The translations under genes and the position numbers were made by a program. The notes under the pieces were generated by a model. The model was given only the letters and a program-made list of their open reading frames with translations, did no database searches and was not told the origin of the DNA. Of a stretch of 64,000 nucleotides of DNA, positions 43,280 through 57,200 are shown in pieces. The DNA is from Apostichopus japonicus (Eukaryota > Echinodermata > Holothuroidea > Aspidochirotida > Stichopodidae), in contig NC_092571.1 in assembly GCF_037975245.1 (NCBI RefSeq), positions 8,282,501 through 8,346,500 of the forward strand, written 5' to 3'. Every line of letters starts with the position of its first letter. Position 1 is the stretch's first letter.

Positions 43280-44530
43280 GTTTAATATACTGTTGTGAGA
43301 TGTGAACACATATATTTGATGAACTATGTGAGAACTAGTTAACCAAAATGTGTCGGCAGATTTCTTGTTCATCTCGCCAATGATTTTGCTTTGCACATAT
43401 CCAGTTGCACTCATGAAATGGCCCACTGACTGTTGCTTTAAGAAATGGAAAAGGGTGTTGAGGTGGAGGGGTGTCAAGCTACTTGATCTTTTAACACGTC
43501 ATCAAGCATTCCAAACCTTGCAGTTGTAGAACATATATGCATAAATTATGAAGTAAATCCGCTGAAAAAATTCTCCATTATCAAGATTTCCATCAATTCA
43601 CCAATCCTTTTGTTTTCTTCGATCATAGTCTTACGATTAAATGATATCACAGGTAATTTGTCTTGACTCAGTGATGCGAGTCTCATTTATCCATAAATTA
43701 CGATCCGCAATTCTTTTCGAACTTGACATAAGTGTGATGAGAACATGGAGAAGACCAAGTGATTATACTTTTGGTTTGGCATCAGGACTGAACCTTGCCT
43801 TTTCAAATAGATTAGTTGTTACTATATATTGACATAACATTCCACTGTAAAGTCTTTCCACATATCCAAAAGTATTATTCAAATTATGCAATCATGAAAT
43901 TCAAACATTTTATCATGAGTTATGAATATTACAGAATTTCATAATTTAGTCATTTTATGTAAAAATCAAAACCTTACCTAACATGATTTCTACATTTTCA
44001 ATGAGTTTATGTGAATATAAATTTTGCTCGCTCTTGACTTTTAGATTCATAATTCACTTTACGATGCTAAGAGATTTGAAACTATAAGACACATCTTAAG
44101 ATTATTTTGTTTTCGGACAGCAGTGTGTACAAAGGTTAGTCCATTAATTAGAGGTCAAACCTTTAAGAGTTTTGGTGCTGTTGTCTTCAAGATAAACGAA
44201 AATAAAAGAAAATATTAAAAGAATTTTTCTCTTCTGTATTATTTTGAGTTTCGTTCATCACACCCCCTGAAACAAATCCCCTCTAAGTTGATATGTTAAA
44301 TCCCAGATGTATTTCTCATCTCTTCTTACCATCTTCCATCCCCCCCTCCTCCCATATCAGGCAACCCTCCTGCGCACGTTAATGATTTAACTCCGACTTT
44401 ATTTGACTTCACTGTAAACTGCTGTTAGCAGATTAGGATGTAACTTATTCGCCAGTTGAAAGCATCACTTATATCCCAATGTACACCTCATGTGTGTATG
44501 TGTAGTCCTATATATACCTTTCTGTACAAA
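43280..44530. other. Intergenic, no gene seen
   Basis: AT-rich, no recognisable exon or repeat family. Confidence 0.45.
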
Positions 44531-44539
44531 CATATATAC

Positions 44540-44543
44540 ATAA

Positions 44544-44611
<68 letters not shown>

Positions 44612-44725
44612 ATATATTATATAGATATATATATAACTTTATATATATAACTATATATAGCTATATATATCTATATATATATCTATATAATATATATATA
44701 TATATATAGATATATATATATAGTT
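44540..44725. repeat. AT-rich microsatellite
   Basis: (AC)n then long (TA)n with interspersed GATATA and CTATA; many perfect palindromes. Likely assembly-sensitive. Confidence 0.95.
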
Positions 44726-44729
44726 ATTC

Positions 44730-46190
44730 CCCCTTGTACGTGGCCTCTCTCTCAAGCAGCTCCTCTGCCCATGAATTTAGTACAATGAAGGTGTCACTTG
44801 GGCACTAACAATATATGAACAAGACTATTTGCCAAGGATGACATCCCATGCCTGTGGTGACAAAGGAAGGAGCTGCCTCTGGTGCCAACCATTCTTGGTA
44901 CACCACTGGACAGAAGAATTGTAGTATTGATGTGACACATTAACAAACTAATACTTCCAATTGTTAGGTTCTTTTTTTCCTTTCAGTATTATTAACATAA
45001 AGAAAATTATTAATATTGGACATGGAGTGATAAGGCCAAAAAGAAAAGAAAAAAGTATAACATGTTTCTCATCCCCGACCGCATCCTTGTTTGGCCTCAT
45101 GCACTTACTTTTGGTTTTGCAAACGGTCGAAAAATGCATGATTTTAACATCATATGAAGGAATCACCTTAGAACTACCCCTATGTGAGTGTGTGGATTGT
45201 ACTCAAATTACTCAACAAAGAAAAAGTTCCAAAGACAGAAAAAAATACAATAATATTTGGACTGTCACCTGCATTCCATGTATACAAATTGATACTCTAA
45301 AAAAGAAAAAATGGCCCTTCCTCATTCCTTTTTGGAAAAAATATTCCTTTTCACCCGGCCTTTTGCACTTGAGTCAGCATCGAAGAAATAACAGTTGACA
45401 CATAAATTACCAGTTTCTATGACCACAGATATAGGAAAATGACCCTTCAAAATGTCATTACAAGAGAAAGGCAGTACCGATTGTACGCCAAGTCCTATTA
45501 TCATGGAATCGCAGAGTCCAGCATACAGAAAAATGAATAACATTGGTCTCTTTCAAACCATCAAAATGTATTTCATTTTCTTAAAGCAATATATTGCATT
45601 TGATTGCCTGGTTTCATACACTTTTTAACGAAATCGTGTTTACAGAATTTTGTTTAACATATAATTATCATATTGATGAAGCTAACTGTAAACAAGTTCA
45701 AACAATTTCTGACAAACTTTGTCTCTCAGACAACTTTTCTATTTCCATAGCATATAAATGTCATACAAGTCTAAGCAATTACTAACAACAAAAATTCTTA
45801 AAGTTTTACATATGCTGCATTGCTATAGTACAAGGACAAGGATTTTCATGTTAAATGCAAACTGCTGCCTCGTAGCAAGATTCTGGGATCGGGTTACAAC
45901 AATGTCCAATCACCTGGCTAATTCTTCTGCATGATTGGAAAAGATCTCATTGTAACAAACAATTATGGTGTATATCATTTCACTTCAGCTGTTTTATTGT
46001 GCGGAAAAAAATTCAGAAAAAACCCACCTTCTGATACAGTTGTCAATGGGAACCCCTGTTGAACCCCCTAATTGACCCAGGGCCATTAGAAATGCTGGAC
46101 ATACATGTGTCCGGTGAGTGGTCATGCTGGATGGAAGACAGCTGTGCTCTAAATTGCCGGACTGTCTGGCCTAATGCGGGTAAACCTAGT
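44730..46190. other. Intergenic, no gene seen
   Basis: Short frames only; no family recognised. Confidence 0.45.
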
Positions 46191-46194
46191 ACAG

Positions 46195-46505
46195 TACCAA
46201 GCTGTATATAAAATATGCTAAGCCAACTGGTTAGGCTCAATAGTCCAAATTACTATTGACTGTTAGGCAACATACTGATATACTTCTCTCTTTGGCATGA
46301 TTCTAGAAGCCAAAATCAAACCTGACACCTGCTTGAAGCTACGAAACTTCACTGTAATGTGATGATGAAGGCTTTGAAAAAGCTCTAGATTCTATCCACA
46401 AATGCTGCTTAATGTGACCATTGACAAGCTTAAGGAATATAAAATATGCTCAACCAACTGGTTAGGCTTAATAGTCTGTACTACTATTGGCTGTTAGGCA
46501 ACATA
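46195..46505. repeat. Spaced duplication, ~72 bp units
   Basis: 46197-46272 and 46433-46504 share TATAAAATATGCT, CCAACTGGTTAGGCT and GGCTGTTAGGCAACAT-type sequence, about 236 bases apart in the same orientation. Confidence 0.75.
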
Positions 46506-47045
46506 AAGCATCTTAAAATTGCATTATTGAAAAGGCACTGAAAACTTATTACTACGCTTTTCTTATAGAACACTTGAAATATTTTATTCATAACAGCTCA
46601 GAGAACAGCATGCCTATCGCTTATCAAAATATTACACAAAGTATTTGCAAATTACCCCACTCACGACTGCAAATATGTATAGCAGTTCTGTGCAGAGTAC
46701 AACCATCATCATTCTAATGAAACTCGATCCAAACAAAGATTATTGATATTAAACCAAGATATTCCCCTCTGCATAGTGCTGTTTTTTGCTTCTCGCTTTA
46801 CTGATACAAAATGAGCAAACTTGGACCAACTATGACAATGTGGCTAGATCTTGACAAAACAAAATGGTGTCCCATACACGCAATGATATTAAACAAATCG
46901 CACTATATACCATCTTTTCATTCCCATTTCTAATTAAATCAGTGGGGTTCTATTAATAATTTCAAATGCATGCTACCAGAGGTGTGCCTTATATTTTCGG
47001 TGTGGTGGTTCAAGATTGAGCATTGTGGCCCTTTCCCATTTCCTA

Positions 47046-47458
47046 AGGTGACCAGACATCCCCGATTTCTGGGGACAGTCCCCAACTTTCGGGACAGTCC
47101 CCGATTCCAATGTTTAGTCCCCGATTAACAAGTAGCCCCAAAAATGTCCCAATCACAGAAATTTGCAAAAATACAAGTTTATTCACAACAAATTTAGAAA
47201 CGTTGCATGATCAACCTTCCTGCCTGTTATACTTTTAATTACACGTATATTAGAAAACAAAATAGATGTACACAAATGCCTCGCACAGATAATCGAAGCA
47301 AGAACTACTATAATGTAGGGTAGGCCTATCCAGGTACTCTACCAGACTAGCACTTTTTTTCTCAAAGGGGAGGGGGACAGCCCCACCCCTTAGACTCCAT
47401 CCCCAGGCCAAACATTCCACCTTCAACATTTTGTGCCAGATTCAAAATATGGTCACCT
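47046..47458. mobile_element. Possible hAT-like element with AGGTGACCA ends
   Basis: Left AGGTGACCAGACATCCCC, right end TGGTCACCT. The left sub-terminal region has repeated CCCCGATT and GGGACAGTCCCC motifs, a pattern common in hAT ends. No flank duplication visible; assignment tentative. Confidence 0.5.
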
Positions 47459-47459
47459 C

Positions 47460-48440
47460 ACCCCTTACCTGCATCTAATCTGCACTGGATGAAAGGCATA
47501 AATGTAACATTACAGACACTGCATAATGCTATATATGACATTGAACTGCCAACAAGAAACACCACTAGTTTATGAAATAAAACAGACTAAGGCATAGGTA
47601 TGTTGTTACTCATTCCTTTATTCGTGCAAACGAATGACTGGCAGTTGTGATCCGTTTGCACCAAACTTAAGTACAAACCCTAGTGGGGCCAACAGACATT
47701 AGGGGGCCTAGGCCCTGGTTCTATGAACCACCTAATGCTATGCCTCTTAAATTGGCAACATATGAGTCAATTCAAAGTTGGTATATTCATAATTTTCTCC
47801 TTATCACATAATTTTCCTAAATTTTGATAAATGTGTAAAGTATAACAAGTCGACTTCACTGTCAACATCCTGGTGAATTTATTTATTTATTTATTTTTAT
47901 TTCAAAACCTTTCCTTAATTTGACAATTCTTGATTATTTTCATAATTACTTTTATTTTGTGACACCTTTGTTAGCTTGTCTATACTAAACATGACAATTA
48001 CAGAGATACATTAACATGCAATCAAAACCGCTCGTCTCAACTATTTTCACTTTTTGTTTTGGCAACTCAAAATATACTTTATTTCTTGTATAGATATACG
48101 TATAAATAGCTATATACATGTATGTACTATTTTACACTTTTACTTACGAAACTGATTGTTTTTACAAGACTTTCTCTTCATCTTTTTACAAGAAAAGCAG
48201 ATCTAACTCAACATCACAGAGATCAGAGACTTCACCTTTGAGCAGAAGAAAAAAAACTTCACATCAATATGACGAAATGTTTCCTTCTTGCTGTGTTACC
48301 ATCACTACTTTACATATTAATATGCATATACCATAGCCCTCCCCCACCACCCTGTTCCAGCCCCACTCCATGAAAAAATAAGACTTAGAGATAGAAAAGA
48401 GAAGCATAACTTTGCATCGACAACTTGTAATTAAACCAAG
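47460..48440. other. Intergenic, no gene seen
   Basis: No exon recognised; ATTT repeats near 47878-47900. Confidence 0.45.
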
Positions 48441-48449
48441 CGAGTTATT

Positions 48450-49435
48450 CGATAGCAGACAGAGGTGTCATATAATGCACATTTGTGATTACCGTGTTTA
48501 TCGATACCAGCCTGATTATGTTGTCCAGACAACAGACAGAGGTGTTGTATAATGCACATTTGTGATTACAGTGTTTATCGATACCAGCCTGATTATGATG
48601 CACATTTGTGATTACCGTGTTTATCGATACCAGCCTGATTATGTTGTCCAGACAACAGACAGAGGTGTTGTATAATGCACATTTGTGATTACAGTGTTTA
48701 TAGATACCAGCCTGATTATGTTGTCCAGACAACAGACAGAGGTGTTGTATAATGCACATTTGTGATTACAGTGTTTATCGATACCAGCCTGATTATGATG
48801 CACATTTGTGATTACCGTGTTTATCGATACCAGCCTGATTATGTTGTCCAGACAACAGACAGAGGTGTTGTATAATGCACATTTGTGATTACAGTGTTTA
48901 TCGATACCAGCCTGATTATGTTGTCCAGACAGCAGACAGAGGTTTTATATGATGCACATTTGTAATTACCATGTTTACTGTGTTTATCAATACCGTGTTT
49001 ATCAATACCAGCCTGATTATGTTGTACAGACAGCAGACAGAGGTTTTATATGATGCACATTTGTGATTACCGTGTTTATCGATACCAGCCTGATTATGTT
49101 GTCCAGACAGCAGACAGAGGTGTTGTATAATGCACATTTGTGATTACAGTGTTTATCGATACCAGCCTGATTATGTTGTCCAGACAGCAGACAGAGGTGT
49201 TGTATAATGCACATTTGTGATTACAGTGTTTATCGATACCAGCCTGATTATGTTGTCCAGACAGCAGACAGAGGTTTTATATGATGCACATTTGTAATTA
49301 CCGTGTTTACTGTGTTTATCAATACCGTGTTTATCAATACCAGCCTGATTATGTTGTCCAGACAGCAGACAGAGGTTTCATATAATGCACATTTGTGATT
49401 ACCGTGTTTATCAATACCAGTCTGATTACGGAGAA
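48450..49435. repeat. Minisatellite, 77 bp unit with ~46 bp short form
   Basis: Units contain AATGCACATTTGTGATTAC, GTGTTTATCGATACCAGCCT and GATTATGTTGTCCAGACA. Full 77-base units alternate with a shorter form that skips the GTTGTCCAGACAACAGACAG part. All units read open on the minus strand, which produces spurious reading frames. Confidence 0.95.
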
Positions 49436-49439
49436 AACA

Positions 49440-50060
49440 TCATGTTTATTTCATATGATACATATTTCACAAGTATTATCTTACATAGTATAAACCAGAC
49501 AAGCTCTACACATTGAAAGCTGGTATTTGTCTAAATCCTGACAAATTCGAGCCAAGCAACGTGAGTTCTTTCTTTACGTATAATCACCAGTGTGCCTGTT
49601 CCAATCGAAGCCAAATATCGTATTTTGCTCTTTTCAAAATTTCTTTATAAATTCCACATATATATAAATTATTATTTCCTTTGGTCATTTTACGTATATA
49701 AATGAGACAACAAACAAACTTTTTATGACATCTATGATGCCACGTTAGTCTCACCATTGACCACTGTATCCATGCTTAGTCTTGCTTTCAAAATGCTATA
49801 TTTTTGCTCCTTAGAGCTGAAAATGTTTGCTGCATACATACATACATATATATACATCTGTTTGTGTGTGTGTGACTTTACATAACTCCGTACACACGTT
49901 TGTAGTTTATGTGATCACCCTCTTAGGGTAATCAGCACTTCTGAAAATGAGTTGATGTCCACATTAAATGTTGTTAAAAAGAGATTGCATTTAGACGAAA
50001 AAGAGATGTTTAAGTGAATTTTTGGTATTTTTAGTTTTCAAAACTTGTGCTTTTGTACAT
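49440..50060. other. Intergenic / USP48 3' flank
   Basis: AT-rich, no coding signal. Lies beyond the likely USP48 polyadenylation signal. Confidence 0.45.
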
Positions 50061-50061
50061 C

Positions 50062-50067
50062 TTTATT
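50062..50067 (-). terminator. USP48: Possible USP48 polyadenylation signal
   Basis: AATAAA on the minus strand, about 400 bases after the USP48 stop codon. Tentative. Confidence 0.4.
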
Positions 50068-50469
50068 AAGTCTAGTGAGATTTTGTACACTTATAGGTTT
50101 ACTTAATATCAAGATTTCTAGGTTAATCACTTTAACCACAAGAAATAGATAGATCCCCCCACCCAGGAAACCCACACTCTACCCCCCTTCCTTCTTCCTA
50201 CTTCCCCCAACCTTGACTCCAAGAACACTCTTTCATGCACAAAAATATCACCCCTCACCACCCCCCCAAGAAAAAAATCATAATAAAATCTTCCAATCCC
50301 AAAGAAGAAAGCAAGTCTTTTCATTGATGTTACATACAGTAGAGCTTCCAGTTAGAGATTGCACAGAGCTTGATGAAGATGAAAATTGTTTCACGTCACA
50401 GAAGTTCTTTTACGGATCACAAATATGAGAGTAGTATTGAAATCTTTCTTCTGAAGAAGTTTGCTGATG

Positions 50470-50489
50470 TTATGACAGAAGTCCTGTCC
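50470..50489 (-). CDS. USP48: USP48 window exon 14 (stop codon)
   Basis: 20 coding bases giving GTGLLS then TAA (50472-50470). Completes FKGTGLLS, close to the FKGTGLLGH ending of vertebrate USP48. Acceptor CTCAG. Confidence 0.9.
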
Positions 50490-51202
50490 CTGAGAAAAGA
50501 TAAGAAGTACAAAACCAACACTGTAACGATAAGTTAATGGTTTATCGAGGAATCAATTTAACTGCAAGAGTATTCAAGGATCTTATTCGTTTACTGATGC
50601 AGAGATTTCAAAGGAAGAACCCTTCCACCGTTAAGGCTTTTAAGAAATAAAATCTTTACCAATGCAAGAGCAAAACAAAAGGTACTGTTTTCCAGCTCAG
50701 TAATGTTGATGATGTCAGCCACTTAGTTATGGCTAGATGAGTTATAGGGACCATAAAGTGACCCCAAAAATGCTAGATATGCTAAAGATAATTTGAAAAG
50801 AAATAATTTGAAAGTGAAGAGACCAGAAATGACCTTACCCTTAAAGCCAGACTCTGGAGCATCATTTGAACTATCTGAGGAACAGAAAACGGAAGTAAAA
50901 TCACGGCATTGTAATAGTAGTAATAATCCAGGAATATATATATTTATATACATTGAAATGGCGTTATAAGAACGTTAAATGCTGATGTAAACCTTACTTT
51001 CAGCAGATTGATGGAAATTTCTTACCTCACAAATATGGTAAGACTTCACATAATCACAAAAAATAGAAAAAAATAAAATAAAACGTAACTGCAATTTTGG
51101 TGAAATACGAAACAGTGTGACTTTTCTTTATCCAGTCACTTGGTAAACAAGTTAATATCTTGAGTTTCAATGGTTTTACATCAAATATCACACATTTTTA
51201 CT

Positions 51203-51243
<41 letters not shown>

Positions 51244-54200
51244 CACAATACATTATGTGATAATGAACACTGTTGTAAACCTCTGTCCTATTAAATACAA
51301 TTTGGCAAGACAAAGGGTAGACTTGAATGACAGTGCAACTTTTCTGAAAGATAATGACTTTTTTATCGGATAACTTAAAAAAAAAAATAGCATCTTTTGT
51401 AGTAAATATCCAGTTTCCATGGATCTACTTTGAAAAAAACAAAAAACTATTTACCTGTTCTGAGAATATTCTGAAGGTTCAAAGCATCTTCACTCATGTT
51501 GGTGTCGACTTTTAAGCAGATGACACTCTCTGCTTCCACTTGAAGAGCGTCTAAGGTGGCCTCGTCGGGACCCAGGACTCTCCCGTTGAGGACCAGGGTC
51601 TGGTCGAACGGAGGTACACTGAATGCATGCATTACCTGTCACAGAGTGGAGAGAGCATTAGAAGAACTCTTTAACATCTTACCAGAAACTGAAAGTTAAT
51701 GTAATAAAAGGGGTAAGTACTAGATCAAATTAAAAAATCACTTTGCAAGGTAGTCGGCCATGGAGCATAAATACAATACGCATACTGTATGTGTGGAATC
51801 ATGAATAGCTTGAACTAACACATACTGGAGTTAAGAAAGCTGAGCATTGAACAAAATATATGAAACAGAACTTGTGAAACAAAGGAGATTGACTCAACTC
51901 CCAGCTTAATGGCTTGTTCCATTTTTAAGATATAAAATATTACACTTAATTTCTCTGTATTTGAATTAGTGCATTGTGCAATAGTCAGTGTGAGGTGCTG
52001 TCAATGTATGACATCACCAATGAATTTTTAATATTTTTTTTGCCGTGTGATACAATTTGTTTGAAATTTTAGACTTCTTTCATCCCCTAAATGTTGGAAA
52101 GTAATCTATCATTCTTTTGGCACCCTTGTGGATTTCTAAAATAAAGAAAACATCTGCCAATGGCGAAAAATTATAACATGCTTATGGTTGAAAAACCTTT
52201 CAAAAATCTGGCGGGCTACTTGTGGTGAGGACTTCAGGCCCACAATCTTCATAATACTGGATTCTCATTCCCTCAAATTTTCGAAATGACGGCAAATGAA
52301 TGCAATATTGGAGAGTCAAATTTCCTTTCAACCCAAGTCAGATGCACCAGCACTTACATTTGCTTTACAGTAACCCCCAATAATATTATTATATGCAGTT
52401 GTTGTAACAGCACTGACAATATTTTGACATCCAATAATGTAAAAAAACAATGAAGAAAAAAAGTCTGAAGATATTCCGTCTAAGCCGTTAAAATGTTGAT
52501 TTGACTCATCCAAAGAATCAGTTTGTTAACATTCAAATTCATAAAAATGTTTTCAAACCTTTGAAGTTATTGCTTCATTTCATTGTTTATGATGCAATTT
52601 TATATGTTTTCAGGGTATTTTCCTTTTCCTTTTAATGGACAAGTATGCTCCCTAGACAGTAGGTAACTTTTATTGTAAGTTATTGATTTATTCCAGTATA
52701 AATATATCATTTATAAGGAGAAGTCATAAAATATGTTAACAGGAAGAACAACTAATAAAAAAGGGGGAGGGGGAAAGAAGAAGAAGAATAAAAATAAGGT
52801 TAAGTTGTGTTTCTCACTTTAATCTTAAGTTCCTTTAAGGTATTTGTGGATGAAGCTATCACTTCCTTCTCCCCTCGCACCCTCCGGTGTCTCGAGCTTC
52901 TTCTTTGTCCGTCAAAGATTTCAAGACTCTCGGACAACTTTTGTTTCTTTGGAGCATGATCCTGTTGATAAATAAAAAAAATAAAAAAATAAACAATGGT
53001 ATAGATTTTAGTACCACACTAGCAGCTCACATCATCAAACAGGAAAACAATTTCTTTGAAGTTTACAGCAGTTGTTTACTATAATCTAGTACTTACTAGA
53101 TCAAAGCAACACAAAGGAACAAATTGCAAGGAATTAAACGATTTTATAAAGTGACAATACCTTACAAAGCATCCAAGATGTTTTAAAACACTATTTTTTT
53201 TATATTAAATTGACAAAACTTTAGGAAATAATTATTTCTGATTTAGGCCATCTCTTGACGAAACATAACTTTTCTCCACAAAGAGTTTTGTTAATCAGTG
53301 TCTATGACCTAGAAATACAAATCCAGAGGCAAATCCCAATCATTGTTATTAATATAGGTGATAAACGAAGAAAACTCTTATTCCATTTGGGATAAAAGAT
53401 TATTTTGATATTCTTCCAATTGCAAGACCAGACATTGTTCCTTGTGTTCTTCCTCCAGCCGACCATACAGTTCTGCTGTGTGCATACTCAGCCTATCCAT
53501 TTAGTGACACTTATAACCCTAATACTCAAATTGTTTCTCAGAACTAAATTGTTCACCTATACACAATATTCACTACAAACAATGGTTAAACGTTACAAAC
53601 CACCTATTAATGAATGCAAGCCCAAGTTTGAGAAAAGATGTACAAGTACAAACTTCAATTGAACCACTTATTGTCATGACAAGGATGTTTGGAGAAATTT
53701 ATGTGGCATGGTAGTTTCAAATTTCTTTCCACATATTCCAAGATTGGACGGTCTCTGTCCTTACGTGGTAATCTGGATCCTGTTTGGATTCTTTCAGGAC
53801 CTCGGCTTCCAGGTCATCCCGGGTGAGTTTCCGTACGTATAGCTTTGCGCCGTTGAACACGTACTTGCCACTCTGCCAGCTCTCTTGAATGACCTGCAGA
53901 CACTTCTGGCAAACCTCTGTCAGGAAATAAAAATATACGTGAGATTAGATGATGTAACAGAAGTATGTCTGCAATAACTGAGGTATGCAATGCCTGATTC
54001 TGTGTTGGATGCAACTAGTTTAAATGAGTATAATGATGATGACTTACCTAATGGAGGAGTCTCATTTTATGGTACTGAACCAGTGGTGTTCACAGGATAT
54101 AAAAGTTAGGTGGGGGGGGGGGGGAGGGGGAGGTTGTGCTAGAGTGATTTAGGTAGGAGCATTAAATTCGATGGAGACATCAGAGGCAAATCAAGGATGT

Positions 54201-57200
54201 TGCCTGGATGAATCTTATATGGTGGTACTGGACCATAATATTTGAAAATAACCTGCTGGTATAGTCTGATGTACCTGATTCAGTCAGTTACTCAGCAATC
54301 TTTTGTTTGTAATTACCTGCTGGTATAGTCTGATATACCTGGTTCAGTCTGTTACTCAACAATCTTTATTTTGTAATTACCTGCTGGTACAGTCTGACGT
54401 ACCTGGTTGAGTCTGTTACTCAACAATCTTTATTTTGTAATAACCTGCTGGTATAGTCTGACATACCTGGTTCAGTCTGTTACTCAACAATCTTTATTTT
54501 GTAATAACCTGCTGGTATAGTCTGACGTACCTGGTTGAGTCTGTTACTCAACAATCTTTATTTTGTGATAACCTGCTGGTATAGTCTGACATACCTGGTT
54601 CAGTCTGTTACTCAACAATCTTTATTTTGTAATAACCTGATGGTATAGTCTGACGTACCTGGTTGAGTCTGTTACTCAACAATCTTTATTTTGTGATAAC
54701 CTGATGGTATAGTATGACATACCTGGTTCAGTCTGGTACCAAACAAATCTTTATTTTGTGATAACCTGATGGTATAGTATGACATACCTGGTTCAGTCTG
54801 GTACCAAACAAATCTTTATTTTGTGATAACCTGCTGGTATAGTCTGACATACCTGGTTCAGTCTGTTACTCAACAATCTTTATTTTGTGATAACCTGATG
54901 GTATAGTATGACATACCTGGTTCAGTCTGGTACCAAACAAATCTTTATTTTGTGATAACCTGCTGGTATAGTCTGACATACCTGGTTCAGTCTGTTACTC
55001 AACAATCTTTACTTTGTGATAACCTGATGGTATAGTATGACATACCTGGTTCAGTCTGGTACCAAACAAATCTTTATTTTGTGATATCCTGCTGGTATTG
55101 TCTGACATACCTGGTTCAGTTTGGTACCAAACAAATCTTTATTTTGTAATTACCTGCTGGTATAGTCTGACATACCTGGTTCAGTCTGTTACTCAACAAT
55201 CTTTACTTTGTGATAACCTGCTGGTATAGTCTGACATACCTGGTTCAGTCTGGTACCAAACAAATCTTAATTTTGTAATTACCTGCTGGTATAGTCTGAC
55301 ATACCTGGTTCACTGTTACTCAACAATCTTTATTTTGTGATAACCTGCTGGTATAGTCTGATATACCTGTTTCAGTTGGGTACTAGACAAATCTTTATTT
55401 TGTAAAACCTGATGGTATAGTCTGATATACCTGGTTCAGTCTGGAACTCCACAATCTTTATTTTGTATTTACCTGCTGGTATACTCTGACATACCTGGTT
55501 CAGTCTGTTTCTCAACAATCTTTATTTTGTGATAACCTGATGGTATAGTATGACATACCTGGTTCAGTCTGGTACCAAACAAATCTTTATTTTGTGATAA
55601 CCTGCTGGTATAGTATGACATACCTGGTTCAGTCTGGTACCAAACAAATCTTTATTTTGTGATAACCTGCTGGTATAGTCTGACATACCTGGTTCAGTCT
55701 GTTACTCAACAATCTTTACTTTGTGATAACCTGATGGTATAGTATGACATACCTGGTTCAGTCTGGTACCAAACAAATCTTTATTTTGTGATATCCTGCT
55801 GGTATTGTCTGACATACCTGGTTCAGTTTGGTACCAAACAAATCTTTATTTTGTAATTACCTGCTGGTATAGTCTGACATACCTGGTTCAGTCTGTTACT
55901 CAACAATCTTTATTTTGTGATAACCTGCTGGTATAGTCTGACATACCTGGTTCAGTCTGGTACCAAACAAATCTTAATTTGTAATTACCTGCTGGTATAG
56001 TCTGACATACCTGGTTCACTGTTACTCAACAATCTTTATTTTGTGATAACCTGCTGGTATAGTCTGATATACCTGGTTCAGTTGGGTACTAGACAAATCT
56101 TTATTTTGTAAAACCTGATGGTATAGTCTGATATACCTGGTTCAGTCTGGAACTCCACAATCTTTATTTTGTATTTACCTGCTGGTATAGTCTGACACAC
56201 CTGGTTCAGTCTGTTTCTCAACAATCTTTATTTTGTGATAACCTGATGGTATAGTATGACATACCTGGTTCAGTCTGGTACCAAACAAATCTTTATTTTG
56301 TGATAACCTGCTGGTATAGTCTGACATACCTGGTTCAGTCTGTTACTCAACAATCTTTACTTTGTGATAACCTGATGGTATAGTATGACATACCTGGTTG
56401 AGTATGATACTGTGGTACAGAACCATCTTTACTCTGGAATAACCTGATGGTATAGTCTACTGTAAACTGATCTTTCAGGATGTCCCATTCTGAATGCCAC
56501 AGTAAGAAAAAACTGCAAAGTAAAACAGAAGGAAAAAAAGACACTGTTGACCGTCTGTTAATACCACTGTGCAATGTCTAACTGAAACCTGTAATGATAC
56601 TTTATGATTCTTTCACTGTAGTGTCTGAATTTTTCCCCCTGTATTTAACATATTTATATAATTTGCGTAATGATCTTTGAAACCTGTGAAATATTGCCTC
56701 ATTTTCACCTTCACCTTCCATGACGTAATGTTTTTTGGAATAAAGTCACAGATTTTGTCATCAGCAACCATTCTTATAAATAGTCCAGCACGATATAAAC
56801 AGACCGTGGAAGTTTGAAGACAAAATATTCGGCTTTTATGGTCTGTTCAAACCCACCTTGCTCTTTCCACATCACTGGCCTACTATTTTGTACACGAGTT
56901 ATACATTATTAACATTTTGCTATATCAGACCGTAAATGGAAACCTGTGTATGGAATACAACACCCCATTACATTAATTTTTATCACTTCTAAAGCATCCG
57001 TATTCGCTGCTCCCAAGAGCAATCACCATCTTGTAGAGTTGAGCAGGGTCACTCGATTTCGAGGCCCAGGCTAGTCACTATCCCCAGTACTTTTCCTGAC
57101 TTGTGTCAACAACTCGAGTTAGAGACTTGGGTCAGTGACCTCAGTGACTTGGGTCATTGACCTCAGTGACTTGGGTCAGTGACCTCAGTGACTTGGGTCA

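Noticed and set aside
44456-44650. Tyr/Ile-rich plus-strand reading frame
   Set aside because: Translation of the (TA)n microsatellite.
48445-49214. Repeated reading frames containing CIIQHLCLLSGQHNQ
   Set aside because: These are translations of the 77-bp minisatellite in one frame; no flanking gene signals.
48450-49435. CRISPR-like alternation of repeat and spacer
   Set aside because: Eukaryotic minisatellite: the 'spacers' are also repeated, and no cas genes exist.
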